A stretch of DNA of 64,000 nucleotides, from positions 5,996,001 to 6,060,000 of the forward strand of contig JAQFVV010006255.1 in assembly GCA_028023455.1 (NCBI GenBank), read 5' to 3'. The notes under the pieces are model-generated. The model was not told the DNA's origin, searched no databases, and saw only the letters and a program-made list of their open reading frames with translations. This document shows positions 36,206-47,099 of this stretch, piece by piece. Position numbers and translations under genes: made by a program. Position 1 is the first letter of the stretch, and the number at the start of each line of letters is the position of its first letter. Origin of the DNA: Epiperipatus broadwayi. Taxonomy: Eukaryota > Onychophora > Udeonychophora > Euonychophora > Peripatidae.

Positions 36206-38776
36206 ATTATGCCAGACACACTTCGTATGGCCAAGCATAAGATGGTATTAAGTAAGAAAATGGCCTAAAATATGTAATAAAGCCATTAAAGGGGATGTGT
36301 GTACCATATATATAACCAAAATTCAGTCATTATAAAATAAATGAGAGGAGTCTGTGGATATATATACTCTCACACGCAAGAAAAGCCAATAGTTAAGGCT
36401 TATAATTTATAATTCGATGTGTAACATACTAGCTATATGCTTATAATAAATTTTTATTATTATTTTATGTTCTTTTTTTTTTAAGAAACGCGAAGATGTT
36501 TATGTGTAATTTGTATTTTTTTTGTGTGAAGAGTTTGTAAAAAGATGGAAATGATTAAAAGTTCCAACAAATATGCAATTTTTAAAATCAAAAGTTTTAT
36601 TAATTATTTTTCTCTACAAATGCATTTAAGCAGGAGGGAAAGTCATTGTTCTAAATTTAAGAAAAGCTTAAAAGCATTTATATTTTTAGTAGATAAGTAA
36701 TTTTTTTTTTTTTTTAATTTTCAAGTATTTCAACTATACAAAAGAATTTGTTAAAACTTATGTTAATGCGGGTGGAGAAAAATATCTAGTTTAATTAAAA
36801 AATATTTTTCAGTGTAATCTAATTATCAGAAAATATCTTATATAGTAAATTTTTTTCTTTTTTTTTGTGTTGAATCAGATAGTGGTCGGAGTAGATAAAT
36901 TTAATTAAAAATAAAGATTCTTGAGATTGATTAGGGGATTACATAGGAATGCTTTGTGCATTGTATGGATCCATTAACAAAATTCAAAATTAACTAATTA
37001 AATGTTTTTCAGAGAGGTACCTAGATTGGAATTGTAATGAGTGGGCTATATAAGCTATTGACCAGGTATTTGAGGCATTCTTGCTCACTAATTAGCTGAC
37101 TCTCTGCTTGGACTCACTCACTGAATCAGTCAATCATTCACTCATTCATGTTAACTTATTGGATTTATTTTTTATTTTTTAACTTGCTTGCTGACTTATT
37201 GGATTTATCATAACCTGTCTGGTTAAACTTAGAGAGTTGAAGCAGAACATATAGCGACAGACAGTCAGCCATTCCAGTTCTAGTTATTTCTTTTATGTCA
37301 CACTGATGTAGAGCAAGCTTCAAGATGATTTCCAACTAGCCAATTATTATTAGTGCAGTACAGAACTGTGTTTACTAGAAGGCGCTGGTATTTGAAAACC
37401 CAAAGTAAAAGAGAACCGTTACCAGTGCTGTAGAAAACCAAAAAAAAAACCCACTCCTATTAGTGGATAATCGTTAACCAAAGAAGAAATTTATGATTAA
37501 ACCTCAAACACAAGTGTATTCTTGTCCATGAAATGGTCATGAGGTAGCAACCCACAGTCAGTGCGCCCACTCAGCTCTGCTTTTGCCATCAGAAGTGTCT
37601 CCTAGATCCAGCTACCAAGTAATTATGAAAGCTCCTACATAGTGTGTTCAAGAAAAGTCCCCACCACCCTGGATGAACAGATGAATAGCCTACTCAGAGC
37701 CCAGAGAAGTATGAAAAAGACTTTATATGGTACACTCTATTTTATTAATTTCACATATATATTATTGTGTGTTATATATCTTTCATTTATATCTCTTTGC
37801 ATAAAATATCAATCTTATTTAATGTAATATTTAGTATTTGTAAAATATATTCATGTGTGAGGTTATAATTATCAGACCACCCTCTCTCACTAATTGATTC
37901 TTTTCTTTTTATGTTGTGATATATTTCTTAAGCAAAATAACTATTATATTATCATGTATTTTTTTCTCTACATTGGGGTTTATTATTATTGTATTTATCT
38001 TTGGAATTGGTGAAGGGATATGGCAGAGGTCCCCAACCTTTTTGCACTTAAGAGCACATTCTATAATACCAGCCAGATGGTGGGCAGCATTTATTTTTTT
38101 CAACTAGGTAGTGGGCACCATTTATTTTTTCAATGTAAATTTATAGTCGGATATTGTTAATAATACACATAATGTACAAAAAAATATTTATTTCAAAAAT
38201 AAAATTTTAACATATAATTAATGTTTATATTTTTACACTGAAAGAGTATAGTATGCCCTACAATTTGATTACAATATAATACAATAATTTATAAATTTTA
38301 AAAATTAAATTTATTTGTATCAGAGATAATTTTTTTTTATCGTGTTCGGATAGCGCTCTAAAATAATTAGATAATTACATGAGTTTTGCGATTCCCATTT
38401 CTTTACCTGGGATAAAAGGAACGCTTAGCTAGCATATGGGATACCAATTTATTGGGATTTAAATCTTTAGTCATTAGGATATTTATTTCTACTAGATTTT
38501 TGTTTGTTGATTATATTTGATATAATATTTGATTGCATATCCTTTCAGGAGAGGAAATTATTTTTCTCTTTCTGGGAGTGGCATGAGGGGTTGTAATTAA
38601 AGTAATCCTTCAAAGGTATGTAAGAGCCAATACTTTAATAACCGTCCTTATGACTGCATCAAGGTGATCATAAAAAGATTTGAAATTGCTTCTTACCCTG
38701 GCGTGTCACGATATTTTTTTTCATGTTCAATATGTGCGCATGCTCATCTTAACAGGGTTTAGATGAACCGGTATAA
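36206..38776 (+). repeat. Long direct repeat, right copy (candidate 3' LTR)
   Basis: It begins TATTATGCCAG directly after TTTGGGAGGGAGG (36192-36204), a purine run of the kind that primes plus-strand synthesis ahead of a 3' LTR; the left copy has no such run. It shares blocks with 27612-30966. It holds 37065-37990, which is missing from the left copy, and a hAT end at 38024. The repeat end at about 38776 is followed by AATAT, and AATAT also precedes the left copy, a possible 5-bp target duplication. Confidence 0.6.
38024..38345 (+). mobile_element. hAT (Charlie-type) 5' end fragment
   Basis: CAGAGGTCCCCAACC at 38024 is the typical Charlie-group hAT terminus and continues CTTTTTGCAC as in many animal copies. 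The left long repeat lacks it, so it inserted after the duplication. The 3' terminus and target duplication are not visible, so the right boundary is approximate. Confidence 0.65.
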
Positions 38777-39460
38777 TATATACTAAACAAATTCATGAGT
38801 ATTATATAAGAAATAATAAAAACCTTATAATACAAATGATTTAATAAAAGTATTAGTTACTCAATTTGTCATTAATATATATATATATAATTACAATAGA
38901 ATGACAGCTGCATATTGTCAGTTAACTTACTATAATCTGACAAGTAATACAATTTCTGGTTGAGCAATAATTTAAATGAGAATCAGTTTATAATTAGTGT
39001 TTTGATTTTAAATACGTCATATCTGAAAAGAAGAATCACATTTTTTAAATAAAAGGTGGATATTTTCATCTATTAAATGGCAGAATATTCAATTATTCTG
39101 ATGTGATATTGAAATTATTTAAGTTTTTATAGTTATAAACACATTAAATATTTTACAAATAAAATATAATACAATTCTCTACAATTGCAATAATATAAAG
39201 AAAAATGAATGACTGTCAATATGACAAAAAGAAATAGCTGATTGGATACACTATGAAAAGACTGAAGTTCATATTGTAACAGCAATGGATACTTTAAAAA
39301 TGCCTCACAAACATTAAGTTTCCTATCTTTGTTTTAAGCTGCATTTGAAGTATGAAAATTTAATGCAAGAAGCAAACTTACTTTCCACAGTGATCCAAAC
39401 ACATGATAAAATGAAAATTTTTGCCATTCATTAAGGAATGATTTGACTATTATTTCCAAT
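38777..39460. other. AT-rich non-coding DNA
   Basis: A short TA tract lies near 38875-38890; nothing else was recognised. Confidence 0.45.
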
Positions 39461-39469
39461 AATAACTAC

Positions 39470-40060
39470 AAAAGATACTGAATATGTAATGAAGAACTTA
39501 AAAAGCAGCAAATCAGACCCAGATGGATTAGCATCAGAAATGTCACATAAAAATAATCCTATATTTAAAAAGTTACACAATAAAATAGTTGAGATTGACA
39601 TCTTTTCATTTCAATAAATATTGAATGAAGTAAAAACTATAACTTTTGTAAAAATAATTCTAAATTGCTAGTTTTAGATAAAAATCAACCCATAGAGCAG
39701 GCAGTTTAGAAAAAAAAAAACTTTCAATAATTGATCACATGATAAATCAAATGTTAGATAAATAATAAAATATTTAGTTTTAAAAGACTGTACCAAAATT
39801 TTTAATTCTTTATATTACATAATATTATTTGAAGTAACAGTTAACCAGTAAAGTATCCAGTTAACAGATTTAACACAAATTTTCAAAATTAGTTCAAATT
39901 AAATGATAAAAGCTGGGAAATAAGAAATGGAAGAGGGTCCAATATTATTCAAATTATTTTCAACTGTAGAAGATATTAACGCTTTAGGGAAAAACTAAAT
40001 ACCTGGAATATGTTGATATTATAGTGTATTCAGGAAAAACAGTATTATAAATTAGCATTC
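39470..40060 (+). pseudogene. Decayed LINE reverse transcriptase
   Basis: The frame near 39489-39600 reads VMKNLKSSKSDPDGLASEMS, the conserved LINE block normally written with KNGKAPGPDGIPAE. Further on, WEIRNGRGS (about 39918) lies where a GVRQGSP block is expected, and EYVDIIVYS (about 40004-40030) resembles the catalytic YADDIVLYS box, with one Asp replaced. The order agrees with an RTE-like RT, but there are many stops. It may belong to the same LINE type as the 26-kb endonuclease relic. Confidence 0.55.
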
Positions 40061-40734
40061 AGATATAGATATTAAATGAGTTAAGCACATATATATATAG
40101 AAAGAGCAATTAATTATTGTTCAAATAAAAATCTTTATAAAAAAAGTTTGGAAAAAATAAAAATTTAAAAATAACACTTATCCAATTAAACCAAGTCATT
40201 GTTATAAAAATAAAAAAAAGTAGAATAATAAAAATTTTAAATACTTAGGTATAAAACAATATAACAATAACAAACAGGATAAATACAATTATTTATAAAA
40301 TAAATAACAATGAAAACAAACATTCAAATAGGTAATAAAAAAGTGCAATAAATATATTTAATAATAAATATTTAAATAAAAACAACAAAGAAAATATAAG
40401 TGGTATTTATGAAGTAAAATGTAAACAAAATATATGTATAGGAGAAATTAGAATAAAAATATAAGATTTAATGAGCATAAAAGTGATTAAAAATTTCAAA
40501 TTAATATATATAATACAGGTCATATATTTAAATGAAAATGACATTTTCTCTAAAAATAAAAAAGTTTTATATAAAAGAAAAATGCAAACAAAACTGTATG
40601 ATTCTGAAATTAAACTACTTATAGTTAATTAATATATATATAAATTTAAGATACACGTGCATGCACATTTTATATATGAAAAAATTAGAAAATATATAAC
40701 GAATGATGATAAAAATTATACAGCAGATATAAGC

Positions 40735-40905
40735 ATAGGGGATTTGAACTCAGATTTTCAACTATCCACACTATCTCATACAACTGATACACATGACCAC
40801 ACACATGTAGAAAAGATAAATAATCACCAATAAAGGTATTTCATGCTAAACCAGCACTCATCAGTTGGTCCAGATTATCATCTCTCACACATATCAATGC
40901 TCAGT
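40735..40905 (-). repeat. SINE-like repeat, copy 2, with hammerhead-like core
   Basis: On the minus strand: a hammerhead-like string (40821-40864), then TGTGTATCAGTTGTATGAGA, then GAGTTCAAATCCCC (complement of about 40738-40751), a good pol III B box. The same order is seen at 25.1 kb. A tRNA-derived SINE with a hammerhead recalls the Sm-alpha type of schistosomes (established knowledge); identity with that family is not claimed. Confidence 0.5.
40821..40864 (-). ncRNA. Hammerhead-like motif in the SINE-like repeat
   Basis: The minus strand reads CTGATGA, then GTGCT-GGTTT-AGCAT (5-bp stem II with one G-U at its base), then GAAA, then TACC-loop-GGTG-AT as a stem III with one bulge. Cleavage would follow ATT. 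Stem I is poor. The core bases are intact but it is likely decayed. Confidence 0.45.
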
Positions 40906-41875
40906 AGATATAGACAAAAAAATACTGCATTTTTACTAAAATAGATGTATTATTTAAAATCCTGTAAAGAAAACAAAATAGTTTTTTTAAAAGGTCATTA
41001 TTTTGTAGTTTGAAAGAATAATTTTATGAAGTATTACAATATCCTTTTGAAGATTTTTTGACATTTTTAGAATATAAAAGCTCTTCTAAAAGTTGTAACA
41101 TTAATGTAACCCATGGTAAGTACAAATTGTGACATTAAATCAGAATTTCATAGATTCTCTAGTAAATTGTCACAGGCTAAATTAAGCAGTATCTAATAAG
41201 ATTAATAAGCAGACGGAAAGGGGACTATAGCGAAAACCCGCTTTGATGTATGGAAAACTTTTACCTGAAACCGCTCCGATAGCCACTGTATTTCTGGTTT
41301 TTCCTTTTGTTATTTATTGTTAAAACACTGTATTGAGTGAGTGGTCAACTTGTTGACACAAATAATGCTTAAGTAGCTTATTTGAATGTAATCCTTTATA
41401 GATGTTTCAGGCAGATGGCCTCTCTCTCTCTCTTTTTTTTTTTACCGTTTGTTTTTTTTCCTATTTATTGTTTTCATTGTAGAGCCGCTGCCTACTTGTA
41501 AGCATGTAACCTATAATAAAAAGATGTAAAATGACATTCATATGTATCTTCTTAAGGTGTGAATAAAGTTGTTATTTGAAACTAAAAGCAATCTAAAGGG
41601 AAATAACATACGCTAAAGTAATGAATGATTTAATAATAATATAAATTATAGTTTATATAAATATATAGTAACCTCTCTGTCGTAGGATGCATGTATAGCT
41701 TCTGAAAATAAATAAAAGGGAGTTATTATATGTTTTAAAACTTTTAAAGGTTTACTTCTTTTTTTTTTTTTTTTAAAAAAAAGAAAATTATAATGTGCTA
41801 AATTAAAAAAAGAAAATAAATTTCTAATAAATAAAAAGTCTGTTTCTTTGATTACTTTTAAAATTTGATATTTAT
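40906..41875. other. Non-coding DNA with a small TC tract
   Basis: 41215-41330 is less AT-rich (CCGCTTTGATG, ACCGCTCCGATAGCCACTG), unidentified. A TC tract lies near 41418-41432. No coding signal. Confidence 0.4.
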
Positions 41876-41925
41876 GATAAATGCTACTACAAGAGAAGAC
41901 ATTCAAATCATTTTTATCTTGGATT

Positions 41926-41981
41926 GTCCCCATCCCCAGACCGGTTTCGACCTATGGGTCTCTTCAGTGAGGAGTTGGGAC
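41926..41981 (-). ncRNA. Hammerhead ribozyme, inverted unit
   Basis: Same sequence as the copy at 42577 but on the minus strand: CTGAAGA, stem II GACC/GGTC with loop CATA, GAAA, ACCGGT stem III, cleavage after GGTC, and stem I formed by GTCCC...CTCCTCA with TGGGGATGGGGAC. No core base is missing. Confidence 0.85.
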
Positions 41982-42576
41982 ATTAGATTTAAAAAACCAA
42001 CTCAAGCAAAGCATTTATCTAAAAGTTAATTGTTGAAGAAGATCTGAAACCTTTAGACATCTACATGTCTTTAAAGTCAGCTCTCCAACTGAAACAATCA
42101 TATGGGCCTGAACTTAATTCAGATACTCCATATATCAGTAGGCTTAGCCATTTAATTTAGCCAAAGCCACAACAGCAAAATAATAATAGTAATAATAATA
42201 AGTCAGATGTCACATGACTTATATATAGCTTGCACTTACAAATATGTAAAATTAAGAGCGTGCTAATAGCTCTAAACAAGCTTTTTTTTTTTTTAATTTA
42301 TGATAAATGCTACTACAAGAGAAGACATTCAAATATAAGTCATGTGACATCTGACTTATTATTATTACTATTATTATTTTGCTGTTGTGGCTTTGGCTAA
42401 ATTAAATGGCTAAGCCTACTAATATATGGAGTATCTGAATTAAGTTCAGGCCCATATGATTGTTTCAGTTGGAGAGCTGACTTTAAAGACATGTAGATGT
42501 CTAAAGGTTTCAGATCTTCTTCTAACAATTAACTTTTTGATAAATGCTTTGCTTGAGTTGGTTTTTTAAATCTAAT

Positions 42577-42632
42577 GTCCCAACTCCTCACTGAAGAGAC
42601 CCATAGGTCGAAACCGGTCTGGGGATGGGGAT
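42577..42632 (+). ncRNA. Type I hammerhead ribozyme
   Basis: Stem I 5' strand 42577-42590; CTGAAGA 42591-42597 (the seventh-position base is free in hammerheads); stem II 42598-42601 with 42606-42609, loop CATA; GAAA 42610-42613; stem III ACCGGT 42613-42618; C17 at 42619; stem I 3' strand 42620-42632. Stem I has a bulged C and one mismatch in the middle, where natural type I hammerheads make loop contacts. Stem III has no loop, so two motifs must pair through ACCGGT: the dimeric hammerhead design known from newt satellite and retrozyme RNAs. Confidence 0.9.
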
Positions 42633-43003
42633 AATCCAAGATAAAAATGATTTGAATGTCTTCTCTTGTAGTAGCATTTATCATAAATAAAAATAAAAAA
42701 AAGCTTGTTTAGAGCTATTAGCACGCTCTTAATTTTACATATTTGTAAGTGCAAGCTATATATAAGTCATGTGACATCTGACTTATTATTATTACTATTA
42801 TTATTTTGCTGTTGTGACTTTGGCTAAATTAAATGGCTAAGCCTACTGATATATGGAATATCTGAATTAAGTTCAGGCTCATATGATTGTTTCAGTTGGA
42901 GAGCTGACTTTAAAGACATGAAGATGTCTAAAGGTTTCAGATCTTCTTCTAACAATTAACTTTTAGATAAATGCTTTGCTTGAGTTGGTTTTTTAAATCT
43001 AAT

Positions 43004-43059
43004 GTCCCAACTCCTCACTGAAGAGACCCATAGATCGAAACTGGTCTGGGGATGGGGAC
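43004..43059 (+). ncRNA. Hammerhead ribozyme, next unit, two substitutions
   Basis: As at 42577 but stem II reads GACC/GATC and stem III ACTGGT, each with one weakened pair. Core CTGAAGA, GAAA and GTC are kept. Predicted cleavage 43046/43047. Confidence 0.8.
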
Positions 43060-43640
43060 AATCCAAGATAAAAATGATTTGAATGTCTTCTCTTGTAGTA
43101 GCATTTATCATAAATAAAATAAAAAGCTTGTTTAGAGCTATTAGCACGCTCTTAGTTTTACATATTTGTAAGTGCAAGCTATATATAAGTCATGTGACAT
43201 CTGACTTATTATTATTAACATTTGATTTGAAAATAAAATTGTTTGCAAAATATTAAATCCTTAAAAAAAATAGTGAGAACACAGATTAACTTTTAGACAA
43301 TGGGAGAGTGTTCTTATAATAGTTGCTATGGGAATTTTGGCTGTTGCTAGACAACAAGAAAAAAATCGTTTCTATCAGCTATAGCTATTTATTATATCAG
43401 TTTTGTACTGCTAACAAATTAGCAGCTGGAAAAATTATTGTATCCATTCCTGTTCAAATTTATTTACTACATGGAGTAAAAATCCAGTTGGAGTGTTTAT
43501 TTCATCTTTCTGAAAATGTAGTCTGTGGAAATGGGATGCTCATGTACTGAAAATAAATGCCTAGTTATCTCTACTATTGTCAGATTGTTTGTGATGTTGT
43601 AACAAAAAACATAAAATAAATAAGTCAAAGAAGTCAAGCG

Positions 43641-43735
43641 TTGTTAGCCGAGAGATCAGCGCAGCTGCATTGCAAGCAAGCAGTTGCTTGCAGATGGTTG
43701 TTGCGGGTTCGCCTCCTGGCCGATGCTATGACATA
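43641..43735 (+). repeat. tRNA-derived SINE head
   Basis: GTTAGCCGAGAGATCAGCG (43642-43660) is a good pol III A box context and GCGGGTTCGCCTCC (about 43705-43718) a B box, with tRNA-like spacing lengthened by a GCAAGCAAGCAGTTGCTTGC insert that can fold on itself. No intact tRNA cloverleaf. The body and tail of the SINE were not delimited. Resembles tRNA-Ser/Leu-like SINE heads. Confidence 0.6.
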
Positions 43736-44087
43736 TGGAAAAAAAAAAGTTAAAGAAGGAATAAATAATGAATTTACTAAAGGAATGTATCAAGGAAGAA
43801 GAACCTACAAACTTATTGAACATTTATTGAGCACAATTAAGGAAAATTGTGTCAGAAAAATCTGCTAGCTTTTATTATGTTTACATGAAATCGTAACAAT
43901 AAATTGACAAATATATTAAACATGAAAGAAAAAATATTGCATATATGGTGAGTTGATAAAACTAAAAAAAATTTTAGTAAGATTATTTTAAATGACTTTA
44001 TAATAAATAAATATTTGCAAAAGACTCATTTTTTCTTGTATTAAAGATTAGTGTGTAGCAGTAGCAATAGTGTTGGTGGTGGTATTA

Positions 44088-44254
<167 letters not shown>

Positions 44255-44510
44255 TCAAAGCAAACTTTATTGAGTATCAATTGGTTGCATCAAATAAGGT
44301 TACATTACTAGTTACACATATTTATATGAAAAATTCTTTTTAATATTGGTTTAGTCCTTGATTCTAAAAGTTACCTTTAATCACTGAAGTAGTTAATAGC
44401 TTCACACTCTCGAATCAAAATGCTTTAGATTCACCTATATATTTAGAAATTAGGTCGATGATAAGGTCTCTACCATTGCATTTTAGGTGCATAACTACTA
44501 CTTTTCTTTT

Positions 44511-46971
44511 TCATAGTATCTTCTTGCATAGTGAGTTAATTGCTGTAATAAATGATTTTGTGAAATTTATTATTGGCAGATAGTATGTGATTTTTGTCAT
44601 AATAAGTTGATTGTATAATGATACTTTTGAATAGATTGAGAGATAGAATTTGGAGAGTGATTCAGTGATCCTTTCTGCTTCTGTTTTAAGTTTGTTTTGT
44701 ATTTTCTTTCTTATTTGATTTATGCCCAACATACTATATTTTCCTTGACATATCTGTGTTTAATTTATAATTGAATATTGCCCATGCAGCTGATTTTTTT
44801 ATGTAGATTTTTAGCCTGAACTTTTTTGTATAATCTTTTATGATTTCCTGAAGTATAGGTAATTGCTTCTTTGATTGTAGAAATACTGTGACAACATCCA
44901 TGTAAGTTAAACATAGTATGTATGTGTTGGTGTATAAAATTGGAATTATTTGGATTTTTTTAAATTTGTTCTAGCAAGGTTTAAATATAATGTAAATAAA
45001 AGTGTACTGAATGTAGATCCTTGTGGGATTGATTGGCTAGGGTAAAAAGATGAAGATCTCCCATTGAGTGTAATGTGAATTTCTCTGTTTAGTAGCAGAT
45101 TGACGATTGTATATAAGATTGTGCGAGGTATATTTCTGTTTTTTTTTTTTTTAAAGTTGAATTAACAGTGTTTTGATTGGCACTGAATCAGATGCACTTT
45201 CAAAATCTAACTGCACAGCCATTGGGGCATATTTTTTCCTTTTAATTACTGAGTTAATGATTGTTTTGTATATTTGTGCTGCTTGACCTGTTGATGAACT
45301 TTTTCTTGTGTACTGATATGATATAGTGGTATTATACATGGTTCAATTTTTTCTTTTAAAACTTTTTCCAGAATTTTTATTTCTAAAGGCTCCATTGAGA
45401 TTGGCCATAGATTAGAAACTGTGACAATTGCTACTTGTTTTTTAATGAAGGGAACCATTAAAACTGGACATAGCCCTTATATATTGTATAAATTTTATGA
45501 TAGTTGATTTGCAAGCTGATAGAGGTATGTATTTGTAAATCAGCTGAGATGTGACAATACAAATTGTGGAATTCCTGTTTCTGGGTGGCATGTATCTGGG
45601 ATTTATGCTAGTATGCATGCAAAATCTGAGATTTCAAAAGATGTCTCTGTTTCTAGTTTTCTAAAAAATATTCCAGGCATTTAAATTGGTTATGCTTTGT
45701 TAATTTTTTTTTTTTCAAATATTGATATATAGGTTGTATCATATTGTGATCAGCTGTAATTTTACTATCTCATTCTAGTGCCATGAGGACTATTCATGGA
45801 TGGATATCTCAATGCCTATTGGTTGTATCCATGGGTCCATGTGTTGTTGTGTTAGACAAATTCCTTTTTTTTAGTTGCTAGATATTGCTTTAGTTTATTG
45901 TGTTTGATTATATAGTTGTATCAGTTTTATTATATTTGCTTGATTGTAAGTGACTGTTTTTGACATGACAATTATTTTGTGTAGTTCATCTACCAACATG
46001 ATTAGTTTAGCAGGGGGATGATTTTTGAGTATTATGATTGATATTGAATGAGAAAGTGTGTATATATATGCTATGTATTTGGAAATTGGATCAATGCATG
46101 TGATTTAGATTATTTATCATGATGTATGTCTGGTAGGATCTTGTTGTGATGTGTTTAAATTTAATTTTTTGTGCTGAGTGATCAGAAAATGGAGATGGGG
46201 GAGAGACTTATTTTGATTGAATGATGTAATATTGGAGAATAGAATATTAGATCTATGATTGTGCTGTGGCAATTGTTATAAAAAGATACTGAGTTTGGTG
46301 GTATTGTAAGTTGATTTATTAATTTTGCAACAAACTTTTGATAGCTCATATTAAAATGTCTGGCAAGTATACTGTAGTAGGGATTGGATGCTAAAAATGA
46401 GTTAAAGGTTAAAATTATTCTGTTAATTACAGTATGATCAGGCAGAATATATACAAAAATAATGTTAATTGAAAAACTTCTGTGATTAAATGTAGATATT
46501 AGGAGTTTGGAGTCCATGAAAATTATCTTAAAAGGATGAAAAAGGGGCATTCTTGGCTGATAAATGTACCCCTTGAGCATGCAAAAAAAAATCAAGTTTG
46601 ATTTGGGTTGATTTGGGATCCATTATATATTTTTGTTTCTAGTAGACCCATTAGGCTGGGTTGCATTGTTTGTGTCCATTTATTAATTTGTTGTATTTTT
46701 TTGTGGAGTTCAAGTCTCTGATATAAAGTGCTGCTATTTTTATTTTCATGTTGGTTAACATTATGGTGGGGGTGGTGCTGCAATTTTTACCGAAGTGTGT
46801 GACTTTCATTTCCTTCCTTTTGAAAGTTAATCTTGTTTGAAGGGGAATTAGTGTTGTTGATTCTGTATAAATTAGTTTTATTAGATTACTACTGCTGACA
46901 TTTTCAAAATCTTTTGAATTTTGAGAGGTTGAATCCATTTCCATATTTTCATCAAGTAGTTGTTTTATCAT
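44511..46971 (-). pseudogene. LINE B ORF2 (endonuclease-RT), broken
   Basis: Starts near 46770 with MLTNMKIKIAALYIRDLNS (compare LINE A MKIKIGSLNIRGLNA). Endonuclease pieces lie at 46182-46595 (MSYQKFVAKLINQLTIP) and RT pieces at 45151-45458 (VPIKTLLIQL, ISMEPLEIKILEKVLKE). It ends at 44511-44732 with IRKKIQNKLKTEAERITES. Each piece has its counterpart in LINE A in the same order. Multiple stops and frameshifts, catalytic boxes disrupted, C-terminal zinc motif missing. Confidence 0.8.
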
Positions 46972-47099
46972 ATTTAATTGTGGTTAAGACACCTGTAGAG
47001 GTTCCTACTATCGTATTTTATACGCATATTATCGAGGTTATAGCCTCAGTAAATATTACATATTTAATTTGCTAAATTCTTGATCATTTGTTTTTATAT

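Larger units (their letters stand above)
41876..43217. mobile_element. Retrozyme-like array: 427-nt hammerhead units, one inverted
   Basis: One minus-oriented unit (41876-42299, plus a 34-bp start of a second) meets plus-oriented units (about 42334-43217). Each unit has a hammerhead ribozyme, TTATTATTATTACTATTATT, GCTAAATTAAATGGCTAAGC and GAGCTATTAGCACGCTCTTA. The two plus-strand cleavage sites (42619/42620 and 43046/43047) are 427 nt apart, so a read-through transcript would release a 427-nt RNA. There is no ORF. Non-autonomous retrozymes of plants and animals have this layout. The inversion makes the left half a long palindrome. Confidence 0.8.

Noticed and set aside
42572-43177. Minus-strand frames of 60-73 codons beginning MHLQICK
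   Set aside because: They lie on the hammerhead array and repeat only because the unit repeats. No coding constraint or domain.
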